Part shown: piece after piece, positions 28,500 to 36,792 of the stretch
Numbering within the stretch: position 1 is the first letter of the stretch
Layout: every line of letters begins with the position of its first letter
DNA from: Actinomycetospora succinea
GTDB lineage: Bacteria; Actinomycetota; Actinomycetes; Mycobacteriales; Pseudonocardiaceae
NCBI RefSeq assembly: GCF_004363095.1
Contig: NZ_SNYO01000007.1
Coordinates: 1 to 64,000 of the forward strand
Direction: 5' to 3'
Length of the DNA: 64,000 nucleotides
Notes under the pieces: model-generated
The model's database searches: none
Seen by the model: the letters and a program-made list of their open reading frames with translations, nothing else
What the model was told of the DNA's origin: nothing
Made by a program: the position numbers and the translations under genes

Positions 28500-31302
28500 G
28501 CGGGGGCGGCGGTCCCGCCGGCCGATCGGGGTCGGTGGGGCGCAGGACGTCCTCGACGACGTCGCCGCGCGCGGCGCCCCCGGCGCGGTAGAGGAGGTCG
28601 GCGGGTCCCGGCCGGTCGGAGACGTGGGCCAGGCGGGCGAGCCACCGCAGGCTCAGCGCCACCTCGGAGGCGTACCCCAGGCCGGAGTAGGCGTCGAGGG
28701 CGCGGCGCAGGTGGTCGCGGGCCTCGTCCAGTGCGCCGTCGCGCAGCGCCAGCGCGCCGAGCGTGCGGCGGCTGACGCCGGCCCCGATGGGGTAGTCGAC
28801 CTCCTCGCACGCCCGCGCCGCGCCGTCCGACGCCGCGCGCCCGGCCCGCGGGTCGTCCGCCGCGAGCAGGCACCCGCGGACCGCGCCCGCCCACGCCACC
28901 AGGGCCGGGCTGCCGAGCGCCGGTGCCGCGCGGTGGGCCGCCTCGACCTGTTCGAGGGCCTCGCGGAGGCGTCCCGTCGCGGCCAGGGCGATCGCGCGGA
29001 ACGTCAGCAGCTCGTTGTGCCACGGCGTCATGGCGTGCGCGGCGGCGACCTCGAGGGCCTCCTCGGCCCAGCGCAGCGCGTCGTCGTCCCGGCCGGTCAT
29101 CCGCGCCCGGAAGAACAGCGCACGCCGGGCGTTCACCCCGGCCAGCGGCGACGACCCGGCGAGCGCCTCGTGCGCCAGCGCCGCGCCGCGCTCGGCCGAG
29201 CCCCGCAGCACGTGGGCGACCGCGGCCGCGGCGGCCGCCTCGGCGCGGGAGCGCCCGGAGGAGTCCGGCCAGCGCCGCAGCACGACGTCGCCGAGCTCGG
29301 CGACCGGCATCGCGCTGCGGTTCTTCAGGACGCTGCACATGGGCACGAACAGCGGCAGCGCGCGGTCGGGGCCCTCGTCGTGCGCGACGCACCAGCGCAG
29401 CGCGTCCGCGACGTCGGTGTGCAGGTTCTGCAGGGTCACCAGCAGGTCCACGGGCCAGGCGTGGACCATGCGGTCGCGGGCGTCGACGGCGGCGGCGAGG
29501 ACCGAGTCGACCCAGCGGTCGCGGACGGCCTGGAGCTCGCCCCGCTCCTCCAGCCGGTCGCGGGCGAAGCGCCGGATCGTGGCCAGGAGCGCGTACCAGG
29601 TGCGGCCCGCCCGCTGGTGCACCGTGATCATCGACGCCGCGACCAGGCGGTCGAGGTGGTCGACGGTGGCCAGCAGGTCGTCGTCGCCGGCCACCGCGTG
29701 GGCGTGGTCGGCGGTGAAGCGGCCCGCGAACACCCCGAGGCGGGCGAAGAAGCGCCGGGTCGGGTCGGGCAGCCGGTCGTGGGACCAGGCGACGGCGGCG
29801 TCGAGGCTGCGGTGCCGGGCGGGCCCGGAGGTCCCGGTGCGCCGCAGCAGGCGCAGGCGCCGGTCGAGGTGCTCGAGGACCTCCTCGGGCGTGAGGCTGC
29901 GCAGGCGGACGGCGGCGAGCTCGAGGGCGAGCGGGAGCCCGTCGAGGCGCCGGCACAGGGTGGCCACGGCGGCGGCGTCGGCGTCCAGGTCGAGGCGGGC
30001 CCCGCAGGCCTCCGCGCGCTCGGCGAGCAGCCGGGCAGCCGGGCTCCGGCGCACCGAGGCGGGGTCGTCGCTGTCGGGGAGCGCCAGGGTGCCGAGGGCG
30101 AGGACGTGCTCCTCGGGCAGCCCCAGCGCCTCGCGGCTGGTGGCGAGCACGGTGACGCCCGGGCACGACGCCAGGAGCCGGGCGACGGCGTCCGCGGCGG
30201 CGTCGAGCAGGTGCTCGCAGTCGTCGAGCAGGAGCAGCCGGTCCGCGCTCCCCAGGGCCTGGCCCGCCGCGTCCAGCGACGGGAAGCCCAGCGCGTCGGC
30301 GACGGCGCACGCCACGGCACCGGCCTCGGGGACGCCGTCGAGCTCGCACACCGCGACGGTCCGCCCGGCCTCCGCGGCCGCCGCGGCCCGCGCCACGCGT
30401 GTCTTGCCGACCCCGCCGGCCCCGACCAGCGTCACGACCCGGGCGAGGCCGAGCAGGCGCCGGGTCTCGGCGAGCTCGGCGTCGCGGCCGTGCAGGGTCG
30501 CCGTCGGGCTCCGCGACGGGGGCGCGCGGGGCGGGGCCTCCTCCTGCTGCGCGAGCACGGCCGCCTCCAGGGTCCCGAGCTCCGTGCTCGGGTCGAGCCC
30601 GGCCTCGTCGGCCAGGCGGGCGCGGTACCCGCGCAGCACGGCGAGCGCGTCGACGCTGCGTCCCGCGCGGGACAGCGCGGTGGCGAGCTGCAGGTGCGGC
30701 CGCTCGCGCAGCGGGTCGGCGGCCGCGGCGCGCTCCGCGTCGGGGAGCACCTCGTGGTGGTGGCCCGCGGCGAGCTCGGCGTCGAGGAGCTCGGCGCGCA
30801 CCGTGTGGGCCAGGGCGTCGAAGCGGACGCGGTCGGCGGCGAGACCGCTCGCCTCGGTGCCGGGGAGGTCGGCGAGGTCCGCCAGCCCGGGACCGCGCCA
30901 GCACGCGAGCGCCTCGCGGAGCAGCTCGCTCGCCTCGGTGGCGCCCCGCGCGGCGCGGGCACGGTGGAGCAGGTGCTCGGCCCGGTGCAGGTCCAGCTCA
31001 CCGGGCTCGACGACCAGCCGGTAGCCGGCGGGCTCGCGCCGCAGCCGGGCACCGACGTCGCCGAGGGACGCGCGGAGCCGGGACACCGTGGTGTGCAAGC
31101 GGGCGCGGGCCCGGTCGGGCGGGTCGTCGCCCCAGAGGGCGTCGATCAGTCGTTCGTCGCCGACCGGGTGGCCGTCGGCGCAGAGCAACAGCGCGAGCAC
31201 GGTGCGTGGCCGGACGCCTCCGAGGGCGACGGCGGCTCCACGGTGCCGGACCTCGACGGGCCCGAGCACGCCGAACTCGACGTCCACGCTCATCCCTCGC
31301 AT
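28465..31302 (-). CDS. AfsR-type regulator 2 (SARP, NB-ARC ATPase, TPR)
   Basis: 945 residues, same architecture as the gene at 23631: winged helix (VEFGVLGPVEVRH start), BTAD domain ending LADEAGLDPSTEL, NB-ARC with GAGGVGKTRVARA (about 290-302) and LLLLDDCEHLLDA, then TPR-like repeats. In-frame ATGs at 31320, 31302 and 31293 compete. A -10 TATGCT at 31316-31321 makes 31320 unlikely, so 31302 is used. Transcribed away from two methyltransferase genes, with a textbook SARP-box triplet between. Confidence 0.9.
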   Translation of the reverse strand: MRGMSVDVEFGVLGPVEVRHRGAAVALGGVRPRTVLALLLCADGHPVGDERLIDALWGDDPPDRARARLHTTVSRLRASLGDVGARLRREPAGYRLVVEPGELDLHRAEHLLHRARAARGATEASELLREALACWRGPGLADLADLPGTEASGLAADRVRFDALAHTVRAELLDAELAAGHHHEVLPDAERAAAADPLRERPHLQLATALSRAGRSVDALAVLRGYRARLADEAGLDPSTELGTLEAAVLAQQEEAPPRAPPSRSPTATLHGRDAELAETRRLLGLARVVTLVGAGGVGKTRVARAAAAAEAGRTVAVCELDGVPEAGAVACAVADALGFPSLDAAGQALGSADRLLLLDDCEHLLDAAADAVARLLASCPGVTVLATSREALGLPEEHVLALGTLALPDSDDPASVRRSPAARLLAERAEACGARLDLDADAAAVATLCRRLDGLPLALELAAVRLRSLTPEEVLEHLDRRLRLLRRTGTSGPARHRSLDAAVAWSHDRLPDPTRRFFARLGVFAGRFTADHAHAVAGDDDLLATVDHLDRLVAASMITVHQRAGRTWYALLATIRRFARDRLEERGELQAVRDRWVDSVLAAAVDARDRMVHAWPVDLLVTLQNLHTDVADALRWCVAHDEGPDRALPLFVPMCSVLKNRSAMPVAELGDVVLRRWPDSSGRSRAEAAAAAAVAHVLRGSAERGAALAHEALAGSSPLAGVNARRALFFRARMTGRDDDALRWAEEALEVAAAHAMTPWHNELLTFRAIALAATGRLREALEQVEAAHRAAPALGSPALVAWAGAVRGCLLAADDPRAGRAASDGAARACEEVDYPIGAGVSRRTLGALALRDGALDEARDHLRRALDAYSGLGYASEVALSLRWLARLAHVSDRPGPADLLYRAGGAARGDVVEDVLRPTDPDRPAGPPPPLTEALALARSL

Positions 31303-31315
31303 CCCGGGCGCACCG

Positions 31316-31321
31316 AGCATA
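31316..31321 (-). promoter_or_regulatory. -10 element of the SARP gene at 28465-31302
   Basis: TATGCT on the minus strand, exactly 8 bp after the last heptamer of the SARP box, which is the spacing known for SARP-activated promoters. Confidence 0.6.
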
Positions 31322-31329
31322 GGACCGCT

Positions 31330-31358
31330 GTCAGCGCGCGGACAGCGGCTTGTCAGCG
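31330..31358 (-). promoter_or_regulatory. Best SARP-box triplet (CGCTGAC/CGCTGTC/CGCTGAC)
   Basis: On the minus strand, CGCTGAC, CGCTGTC and CGCTGAC are separated by exactly 4 bp each (period 11). This is the strongest of four such sites, in the divergent region of the SARP gene and the first methyltransferase. Confidence 0.75.
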
Positions 31359-31416
31359 CCCGCACCGACCGTCGGCGGTGCCGGCGAGGAGCCGGCGGGA
31401 CGGTCAGGAGGCCGGG

Positions 31417-32451
31417 ATGGACCAGGACAAGGTGATGGCGTTCCTCGGGCAGGTCGTCACGGACATGGGGGCGACGGGGTCCGCGGGACAGGTGGTGATC
31501 GGCGGCCGGCTGGGGCTGTACCGCGAGCTGGCCCGCGGACCGGCGACGCCCGAGGTGCTGGCCGAGCGCACGGGGTGCGCACGGCGGTACCTCGCCGAGT
31601 GGCTGCGGGGGCAGGCCGCCGGCGGCTACGTCACGTACGACGCGACGACCGGCGAGTTCTCGCTGACCGAGGAGCAGGCGTTCTGCCTCGCCGACCCGGA
31701 GGGACCGAACGTGTCGGCGATCTTCCGGATCGGGCTGGGCTACCTGAAGGCGGAGCCGCGGATCGCGGAGGCGTTCCGGACCGGCGAGGGCATGCCCTGG
31801 CGCGACCACGACGAGGACGTGTTCGTCGGGTGCGACGCGTTCTTCCGGCCCGGCTACGTCGCCGAGCTGGTGCCGCACTGGATCCCCGCGCTCGACGGGG
31901 TCGCCGGCAAGCTGCGCGACGGCGCGCGGGTCGCCGACGTCGGCTGCGGCCTGGGCACCACCTCGGTGCTGATGGCCGAGGCGTTCCCGCGCAGCACCGT
32001 GACCGGCTCGGACTACCACGACGAGTCGATCGCGCTGGCCCGCAAGAAGGCCGCGGACGCCGGGGTGGGCGACCGCGTGGCCTCCGCCCAGGGGTTCACC
32101 GGCACCGGCTACGACCTGGTGACGACGTTCGACTGCCTGCACGACATGGGCGACCCCGTCGGCGCGGCCCGACAGGTGCTCGGCGCGCTGGACCCGGACG
32201 GGACGTGGCTGCTCGTGGAGCCCTATGCCGGCGACACCGTCGAGGAGACCCTCAACCCCGTCGGCCGGCTCTACTACGCGGCCTCGACGTTCCTCTGCGT
32301 GCCGAACGGGCTCTCGCAGCCGGGCGGCTACGCGCTCGGCGCCCAGGCCGGGGAGGTCGCCATCCGTGACGTGGTCACCACCGCGGGGTTCACGCGCTTC
32401 CGCCGGGCCGCGGAGACGGCGTTCAACCTGGTCTACGAGGTACGGCCCTAG
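31417..32451 (+). CDS. SAM-dependent methyltransferase with Rv2258c-like winged helix (copy 1)
   Basis: 344 residues. An N-terminal winged-helix dimerisation domain (about 15-90, VLAERTGCARRYLAEWLRGQ region) is followed by a class I methyltransferase domain with VADVGCGLGTTS (about 170-181) as SAM motif I and FDCLHDMGDP as the post-II acidic region. This is the Rv2258c-type layout, related to small-molecule O-/C-methyltransferases. AGGAGG sits five bases before the ATG. A paralogue follows 52 bp downstream. Confidence 0.88.
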   Translation: MDQDKVMAFLGQVVTDMGATGSAGQVVIGGRLGLYRELARGPATPEVLAERTGCARRYLAEWLRGQAAGGYVTYDATTGEFSLTEEQAFCLADPEGPNVSAIFRIGLGYLKAEPRIAEAFRTGEGMPWRDHDEDVFVGCDAFFRPGYVAELVPHWIPALDGVAGKLRDGARVADVGCGLGTTSVLMAEAFPRSTVTGSDYHDESIALARKKAADAGVGDRVASAQGFTGTGYDLVTTFDCLHDMGDPVGAARQVLGALDPDGTWLLVEPYAGDTVEETLNPVGRLYYAASTFLCVPNGLSQPGGYALGAQAGEVAIRDVVTTAGFTRFRRAAETAFNLVYEVRP

Positions 32452-32478
32452 GTGACAGCGGGACGGCAGCGGTCGGAC
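32450..32478 (+). promoter_or_regulatory. SARP-box triplet before the second methyltransferase
   Basis: AGGTGAC (32450), GGACGGC (32461) and GTCGGAC (32472), period 11 bp with AGCG in both spacers. It lies in the short gap between the paired methyltransferases, suggesting the second has its own promoter. Confidence 0.55.
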
Positions 32479-32503
32479 AGGGCCCGCCGTCACCGTCGTC
32501 GCC

Positions 32504-33586
32504 ATGACCACACTGGAGAACGCCCGCACCACCGAGAACTGCGCCGAGACCGTCTTCGGCTGGATCCTCGGGATGGAACAGAGCGCCGCGCTCTACCTCG
32601 GCGACCGGCTCGGCTGGTACCGGTCGCTCGCCGAGGAGGGGCCGGCCACGGCGCCGGAGTTCGCCGCGCGCACCGGGACCGCGGCCCGGTACGCGCGGGA
32701 GTGGCTGGAGCACCAGGCGGTGAGCGGCATGCTCACCGTCGACGACCCGGGCGCCGCGCCCGACGCCCGGCGCTTCACGATCCCGGACGCGCACGTCCCG
32801 GTGCTCGCCGACCTCGACAGCGAGGACGTCCTGACGCCGTTCGCGCGCATCCTCGTCGCGACCCTGCGCCGCGTCGACGACCTGCTCGAGGCCTACCGCA
32901 CCGGCGGCGGGGTCAGCTGGGAGACGTTCGGCGACGACGCGCGGGAGGGCCAGGCGGCGCAGAACCGCCCGCTGCTGCGCGACGCGCTGTGCCGCGACCA
33001 CCTGCCGCTGCTCGGCGACGTCGACCGGGCCCTGCGCGCGGGCGGCCGCGTCGCCGACGTCGGGCTCGGCGAGGGGTGGTCGGCGATCGGCATCGCCCGC
33101 GCCTACCCGTCCGCCACGGTCGACGGGTTCGACGTCGACGCCGCCTCGGTCGACGCCGCCCGCCGGCACGCCGCGGAGGACGGCGTCGGAGACCGGGTGA
33201 CCGTCCACCACGCCGGGATCGAGACCGCCGAGGCCGGCGCCTACGACCTCGTCTGCGCGTTCGAGTGCGTGCACGACATGCCCGACCCCGTCGGCGTCCT
33301 CGCCGCGATGCGCCGGGCCGTGGCGCCGGGCGGCACGGTGCTGCTCATGGACGAGAAGGTCGCCGACGCGTTCGCGCCCGACGGCGACGAGGTCGAGCGG
33401 CTGTTCTACGGCTTCTCGCTGATGTGCTGCCTGCCCGACGGGCTGTCCACGCCCGGCTCGGTGGGCACCGGCACCGTGATGCGCCGGGACACGCTCGAGG
33501 GATACGCGCGCGACGCGGGGTTCGGCGGCGTCGAGGTCCTCGACGAGCTGGACCACGAGATCTTCCGGTTCTACCGACTGCGCTGA
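32504..33586 (+). CDS. SAM-dependent methyltransferase with Rv2258c-like winged helix (copy 2)
   Basis: 360 residues, same layout as the preceding gene: winged helix (AARTGTAARYAREWLEHQAV region) and methyltransferase with VADVGLGEGWSAIG as motif I and FECVHDMPDPVG. Motif I has GLGEG where copy 1 has the more usual GCGLG. There is no clear ribosome-binding site before the ATG. The two copies are clearly related but strongly diverged, so they probably act on different positions or substrates. Confidence 0.88.
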   Translation: MTTLENARTTENCAETVFGWILGMEQSAALYLGDRLGWYRSLAEEGPATAPEFAARTGTAARYAREWLEHQAVSGMLTVDDPGAAPDARRFTIPDAHVPVLADLDSEDVLTPFARILVATLRRVDDLLEAYRTGGGVSWETFGDDAREGQAAQNRPLLRDALCRDHLPLLGDVDRALRAGGRVADVGLGEGWSAIGIARAYPSATVDGFDVDAASVDAARRHAAEDGVGDRVTVHHAGIETAEAGAYDLVCAFECVHDMPDPVGVLAAMRRAVAPGGTVLLMDEKVADAFAPDGDEVERLFYGFSLMCCLPDGLSTPGSVGTGTVMRRDTLEGYARDAGFGGVEVLDELDHEIFRFYRLR

Positions 33587-33608
33587 CGCGGCAAGCCGGT
33601 TCGGCACC

Positions 33609-36236
33609 TCACGCTCCTCCGTCGCGTGACGTGCCGACGCGCGGCGCCGCGGGCTGGTGGCCGACGTCAGCTCCCGCGCCGGACCCGGATCCGCGTCGAG
33701 GTTCCACTCGTCCGCTGGTGCCGTCCACGCGCACCCACGCCACGTCGGCCAGGCGGGCGACGGCGTCGCGCACACCCACGACGGCGGGCAGCCCGTACTC
33801 GCGGGCGACGACGGCGCCGTGCGAGTTCGACCCGCCCATCTCCATCACCAGCCCGCCGGCGGTGAGAAACAGCGGCGTCCAGCCGGGGTCGGTCGAGGGG
33901 CAGACCAGGACGTCCCCGGGGTCGAGGTGGGCGCCCTGCGGGTCGGTGATCACCCGGACCTTGCCGGTGACCGTGCCCGCCGACGCCGGGACGCCGGTCA
34001 GCGCGCCGTCCTCGGCGGGCGCCGGGTCGGCCAGCGCCTCGGGCTCGGTGCCGTCGGAGAGCACGAGGCGGGGGACGTGGCGGCGGCGCAGTTCCCGCTC
34101 GTAGGTGGCTCTTCTCTGCGTAACCAGGGCGCGGCGGTCGAGGTCCTCGCCGGCCTCGGTGAGGCTGAGGAAGAAGACGTCGCCGGCGTCCTCGAGGTGC
34201 CCGGCGGCGGCCAGCTCGGCGCCTACTGCGGCGACCTCGGCCCGGGCGGCGCCGAGCACCGTGACCAGCCAGTACTTCGGCAGCTCGCGCAGCCCGACGA
34301 GCGCGCGGGCGCGGTGCAGCGCGAACGCCACGACCCGCCCGCGCAGGCCACCGGCGCGCCCGGCGAGGGTGCTGATCGTCGTCTCGGCCTCGGCGGCGCT
34401 GCGGGCGAACACGGCGTCCGGGGTGCGCGCGGGGTCGTCGAGGCGCACGTAGTTGGCCAGCACGCCGAGCAGGTACGCCGGGTCCTCGGACCACCGCGGC
34501 AGGCCGAGGTCGATCTCGGCGACCGCGCGCCGGCCGTGCTCAGCGAGGAAGGCGTCGAGGCCGGGCGGGCGGTCGCCCCGGGTCAGCGCGGCGACCGCCG
34601 CCGGGTCGTCACGCAGGCGGACGGCGAGGTCCCAGAGGGCCAGGTCCATCTCGGTGGTGACGTTGTGCGGCAGCCCGCGCAGCACCGTGCCGAGCTCGCC
34701 GGGCCGCGCGCGGTCGCCGAGCACCTTCGCGGCGAGCCCGAGCGCGAGGAACCCGGCGGCCGGGGCCGGCGCGATCCGCGGCGCCATCGGCGCGAACCCG
34801 TCGGAGAGCATCCACCGCGCCCGGTCGAGGCGCTCCGCGCGGCTCGCGCCCGCCGGGCACGGCAGCGTCCGCTCCGCGTCCCTGACCAGCGTGTACGCCC
34901 GCTCGCGGGCCCGTGCAGGTCGGATCCAGGCGCCGAGGACGTGGAGCGGGATGCGGTAGCGCAGGGCCACGCGGCCGACGCGGCGCAGCGCCGGCAGCGG
35001 CGAGCGCCGCGTCACCGACAGCTCGGGCCGGTCGAGCTGCGTGGCGATGACCTCGGCCGAGCGCCGCTCCATCACCCCGAGCACGCCGCGGACGCCGGCG
35101 CGCCCGACGCGGCTGCGCAGCACGTCGGTGAGGTCGACGAACACCCGCTCGCCGGCCTCGGACACCATCGGCGGGCCCTGCTCGGGGTCGTCGACCGGCG
35201 TCCCGAGCAGGCGCGCGACCCCCGTCGCGAGGTGGCGGGCCGCGGAGAGCCCGGCCGGGGTGAACGGGCGGAACACGCCCTGCGCGACGTTCGCGGACAG
35301 GAACATCCGCAGCCCCGGGCGGCCCGGGACGAGCGGGTAGAGCGTGGTGATCGGCCGCGACTGCGTCAGCCAGGCCGTGCCGTCGCCGTCGATCGCCCAC
35401 TCGGTGTCCTGCGGCGCCCCGAACAGCGCCTCGGCGCGGCGGCCGAGGTCGGTGAGCGCCCGGACGTGCCCGGCGTCCAGCGCGGCGGCGTCGGTGCGGG
35501 CGACGGACTCGGTGCCCCCGCCGGCCCGCGCGAGCACGACCGACCCGCCCACCCCGGCCCGGCGCTGCGCGATCGTGCCGTCGGGGTCGACGATGAGGTG
35601 CTCGGGATCGACCGACCCGGAGACCACGGACTCGCCCAGCCCCGGCGCCGCGTCGATCACCGACTGCCCGCGCCGCCCGGTGACCGGGTTCGCGGTGAAC
35701 AGGACGCCGGCCCACCGCGCGTCGACCATCCGCTGGACCACGACGGCGAGGGCGACGGCACCGTGGTCGATGCCCTGGGCGCCGCGGTAGGCGACCGCCC
35801 GGTCGGTCCAGAGCGACGCCCAGCAGCGTCGGACGGCCTCGAGGACCGCGTCGGCGCCGACGACGTTGAGCTCGGTGTCCTGCTGGCCCGCGAAGCTGGC
35901 GTCGGGCAGGTCCTCGGCCGTGGCCGACGAGCGCACGGCGACCGGGCCGTCGGGGCACGCGGCGCGCACGGCGTCGGCGACGTCGGCGGGGACCGGGACG
36001 GCGAGCACGGCGGCGCGGGCCTTCTCGCCCAGGACCTCGGTATCGGTGTCGAGCAGCCCGTCGAGCGCCGCGCCGACCGCGCGCCGGTAGGCCTCCGTGG
36101 TGACGCAGACGCCGCCGGGGACCGGGAGGCCGGCGCGCACGAGGGCCGCGAGGTTGGCCCCCTTGCCGCCGACCCGCCCGAGCGTCGCCGGGTCGTCGGG
36201 GTCGATCGCGTCGAGGGACAGCACCAGTGCGGTCAT
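33609..36236 (-). CDS. Rifampin phosphotransferase-like / PEP-synthase-like enzyme
   Basis: 875 residues. N-terminal ATP-grasp domain (about 1-310: GGKGANLAALVRAGLPVPGG, VRSSATAEDLPDASFAGQQ), a large middle domain (about 320-750) and a C-terminal swivelling His domain with GGSNSHGAVVAREYGLP (catalytic H806). There is no PEP/pyruvate TIM barrel, so this is the architecture and length of rifampin phosphotransferase rather than PpsA. RPH moves the beta-phosphate of ATP to the C21 hydroxyl of rifamycins. Specificity for rifamycin is not provable here; a related phosphotransfer to another substrate is possible. Start overlaps the marR stop (ATGA). Confidence 0.8.
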   Translation of the reverse strand: MTALVLSLDAIDPDDPATLGRVGGKGANLAALVRAGLPVPGGVCVTTEAYRRAVGAALDGLLDTDTEVLGEKARAAVLAVPVPADVADAVRAACPDGPVAVRSSATAEDLPDASFAGQQDTELNVVGADAVLEAVRRCWASLWTDRAVAYRGAQGIDHGAVALAVVVQRMVDARWAGVLFTANPVTGRRGQSVIDAAPGLGESVVSGSVDPEHLIVDPDGTIAQRRAGVGGSVVLARAGGGTESVARTDAAALDAGHVRALTDLGRRAEALFGAPQDTEWAIDGDGTAWLTQSRPITTLYPLVPGRPGLRMFLSANVAQGVFRPFTPAGLSAARHLATGVARLLGTPVDDPEQGPPMVSEAGERVFVDLTDVLRSRVGRAGVRGVLGVMERRSAEVIATQLDRPELSVTRRSPLPALRRVGRVALRYRIPLHVLGAWIRPARARERAYTLVRDAERTLPCPAGASRAERLDRARWMLSDGFAPMAPRIAPAPAAGFLALGLAAKVLGDRARPGELGTVLRGLPHNVTTEMDLALWDLAVRLRDDPAAVAALTRGDRPPGLDAFLAEHGRRAVAEIDLGLPRWSEDPAYLLGVLANYVRLDDPARTPDAVFARSAAEAETTISTLAGRAGGLRGRVVAFALHRARALVGLRELPKYWLVTVLGAARAEVAAVGAELAAAGHLEDAGDVFFLSLTEAGEDLDRRALVTQRRATYERELRRRHVPRLVLSDGTEPEALADPAPAEDGALTGVPASAGTVTGKVRVITDPQGAHLDPGDVLVCPSTDPGWTPLFLTAGGLVMEMGGSNSHGAVVAREYGLPAVVGVRDAVARLADVAWVRVDGTSGRVEPRRGSGSGAGADVGHQPAAPRVGTSRDGGA

Positions 36237-36691
36237 GACGGCCTCGTCTCCTGCCGCTGCGCGGCGGCGTCGCCCAGCAGGGCCATCGCGCGTCCCACCA
36301 GGGCCCGGTCCGCGGGGGCGAGGCGGTTCATGATCTCGAGCTGGGCGTCGGCCCGGGTGCGTTCGAGGCGGCGCAGCAGGCCCTGGCCGTCCTTGCTGAT
36401 CGCGACCCGGCGGACCCGCCGGTCGGTGGGGTGCTCCTGGCGCTCGACCAGGCCGCGGCGCACGAGGGCGTCGACGAGCCGGCTGGTCGCCGAGTGCGAC
36501 CGCCCGACCCGTTCGGCGAGGGCGCCGAGGGACACCGGCTCGCCGGCGTCGAGGACGTAGAGCGTCGCGAGCTGGGTCAGCGAGAGCTCGTCACCACCCT
36601 CGACGGCGTCGAGCAGGTCGAGCAGGAACGCGGGGATCATCGCGCGCCGCATGTCGCCGAAGCTGGCCGCCAGGCGTTCCCGCTCGTCCAT
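36233..36691 (-). CDS. MarR family regulator
   Basis: 152 residues with the winged-helix core (LGALAERVGRSHSATSRLVD, wing HPTDRRVRRVAIS). It is the first gene of an operon with the phosphotransferase-like enzyme and probably represses it until a ligand such as an antibiotic binds. ATG 36691 has AAGGA seven bases upstream; an upstream ATG at 36754 would place the operator within the coding region and is rejected. Confidence 0.92.
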   Translation of the reverse strand: MDERERLAASFGDMRRAMIPAFLLDLLDAVEGGDELSLTQLATLYVLDAGEPVSLGALAERVGRSHSATSRLVDALVRRGLVERQEHPTDRRVRRVAISKDGQGLLRRLERTRADAQLEIMNRLAPADRALVGRAMALLGDAAAQRQETRPS

Positions 36692-36699
36692 CTCGTTTC

Positions 36700-36732
36700 C
36701 TTGCAACTCTGCAATGTATGCAGTCATGCAAG
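36700..36732. promoter_or_regulatory. 33-bp two-fold symmetric MarR operator
   Basis: CTTGCA-N3-CTGCA-N5-TGCAG-N3-TGCAAG is exactly symmetric in all four half-elements. It begins 8 bp upstream of the marR start, touching its ribosome-binding site, and lies 60 bp before the divergent SARP gene at 36793. Confidence 0.8.
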
Positions 36733-36792
36733 CATCGGGTCGGCAGGCTGTCAAGCGGCGCTACGCTCCCGCCGCAGGTGGAGGGGGGCGTG

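Noticed and set aside
31303-32532. N-terminal extension of the second SARP through the first methyltransferase
   Set aside because: The frame stays open upstream, but a -10 element and SARP box lie at 31316-31358 and the plus-strand methyltransferase is a clear gene.
33609-36236. Canonical phosphoenolpyruvate synthase PpsA
   Set aside because: The ATP-grasp and His domains are present, but the C-terminal PEP/pyruvate TIM barrel is missing and the domain order fits rifampin phosphotransferase better.
36738-36760. SARP box before the third SARP gene
   Set aside because: CGGCA (36741) and TGTCA (36749) are present but 8 bp apart, not 11, and no third unit exists.
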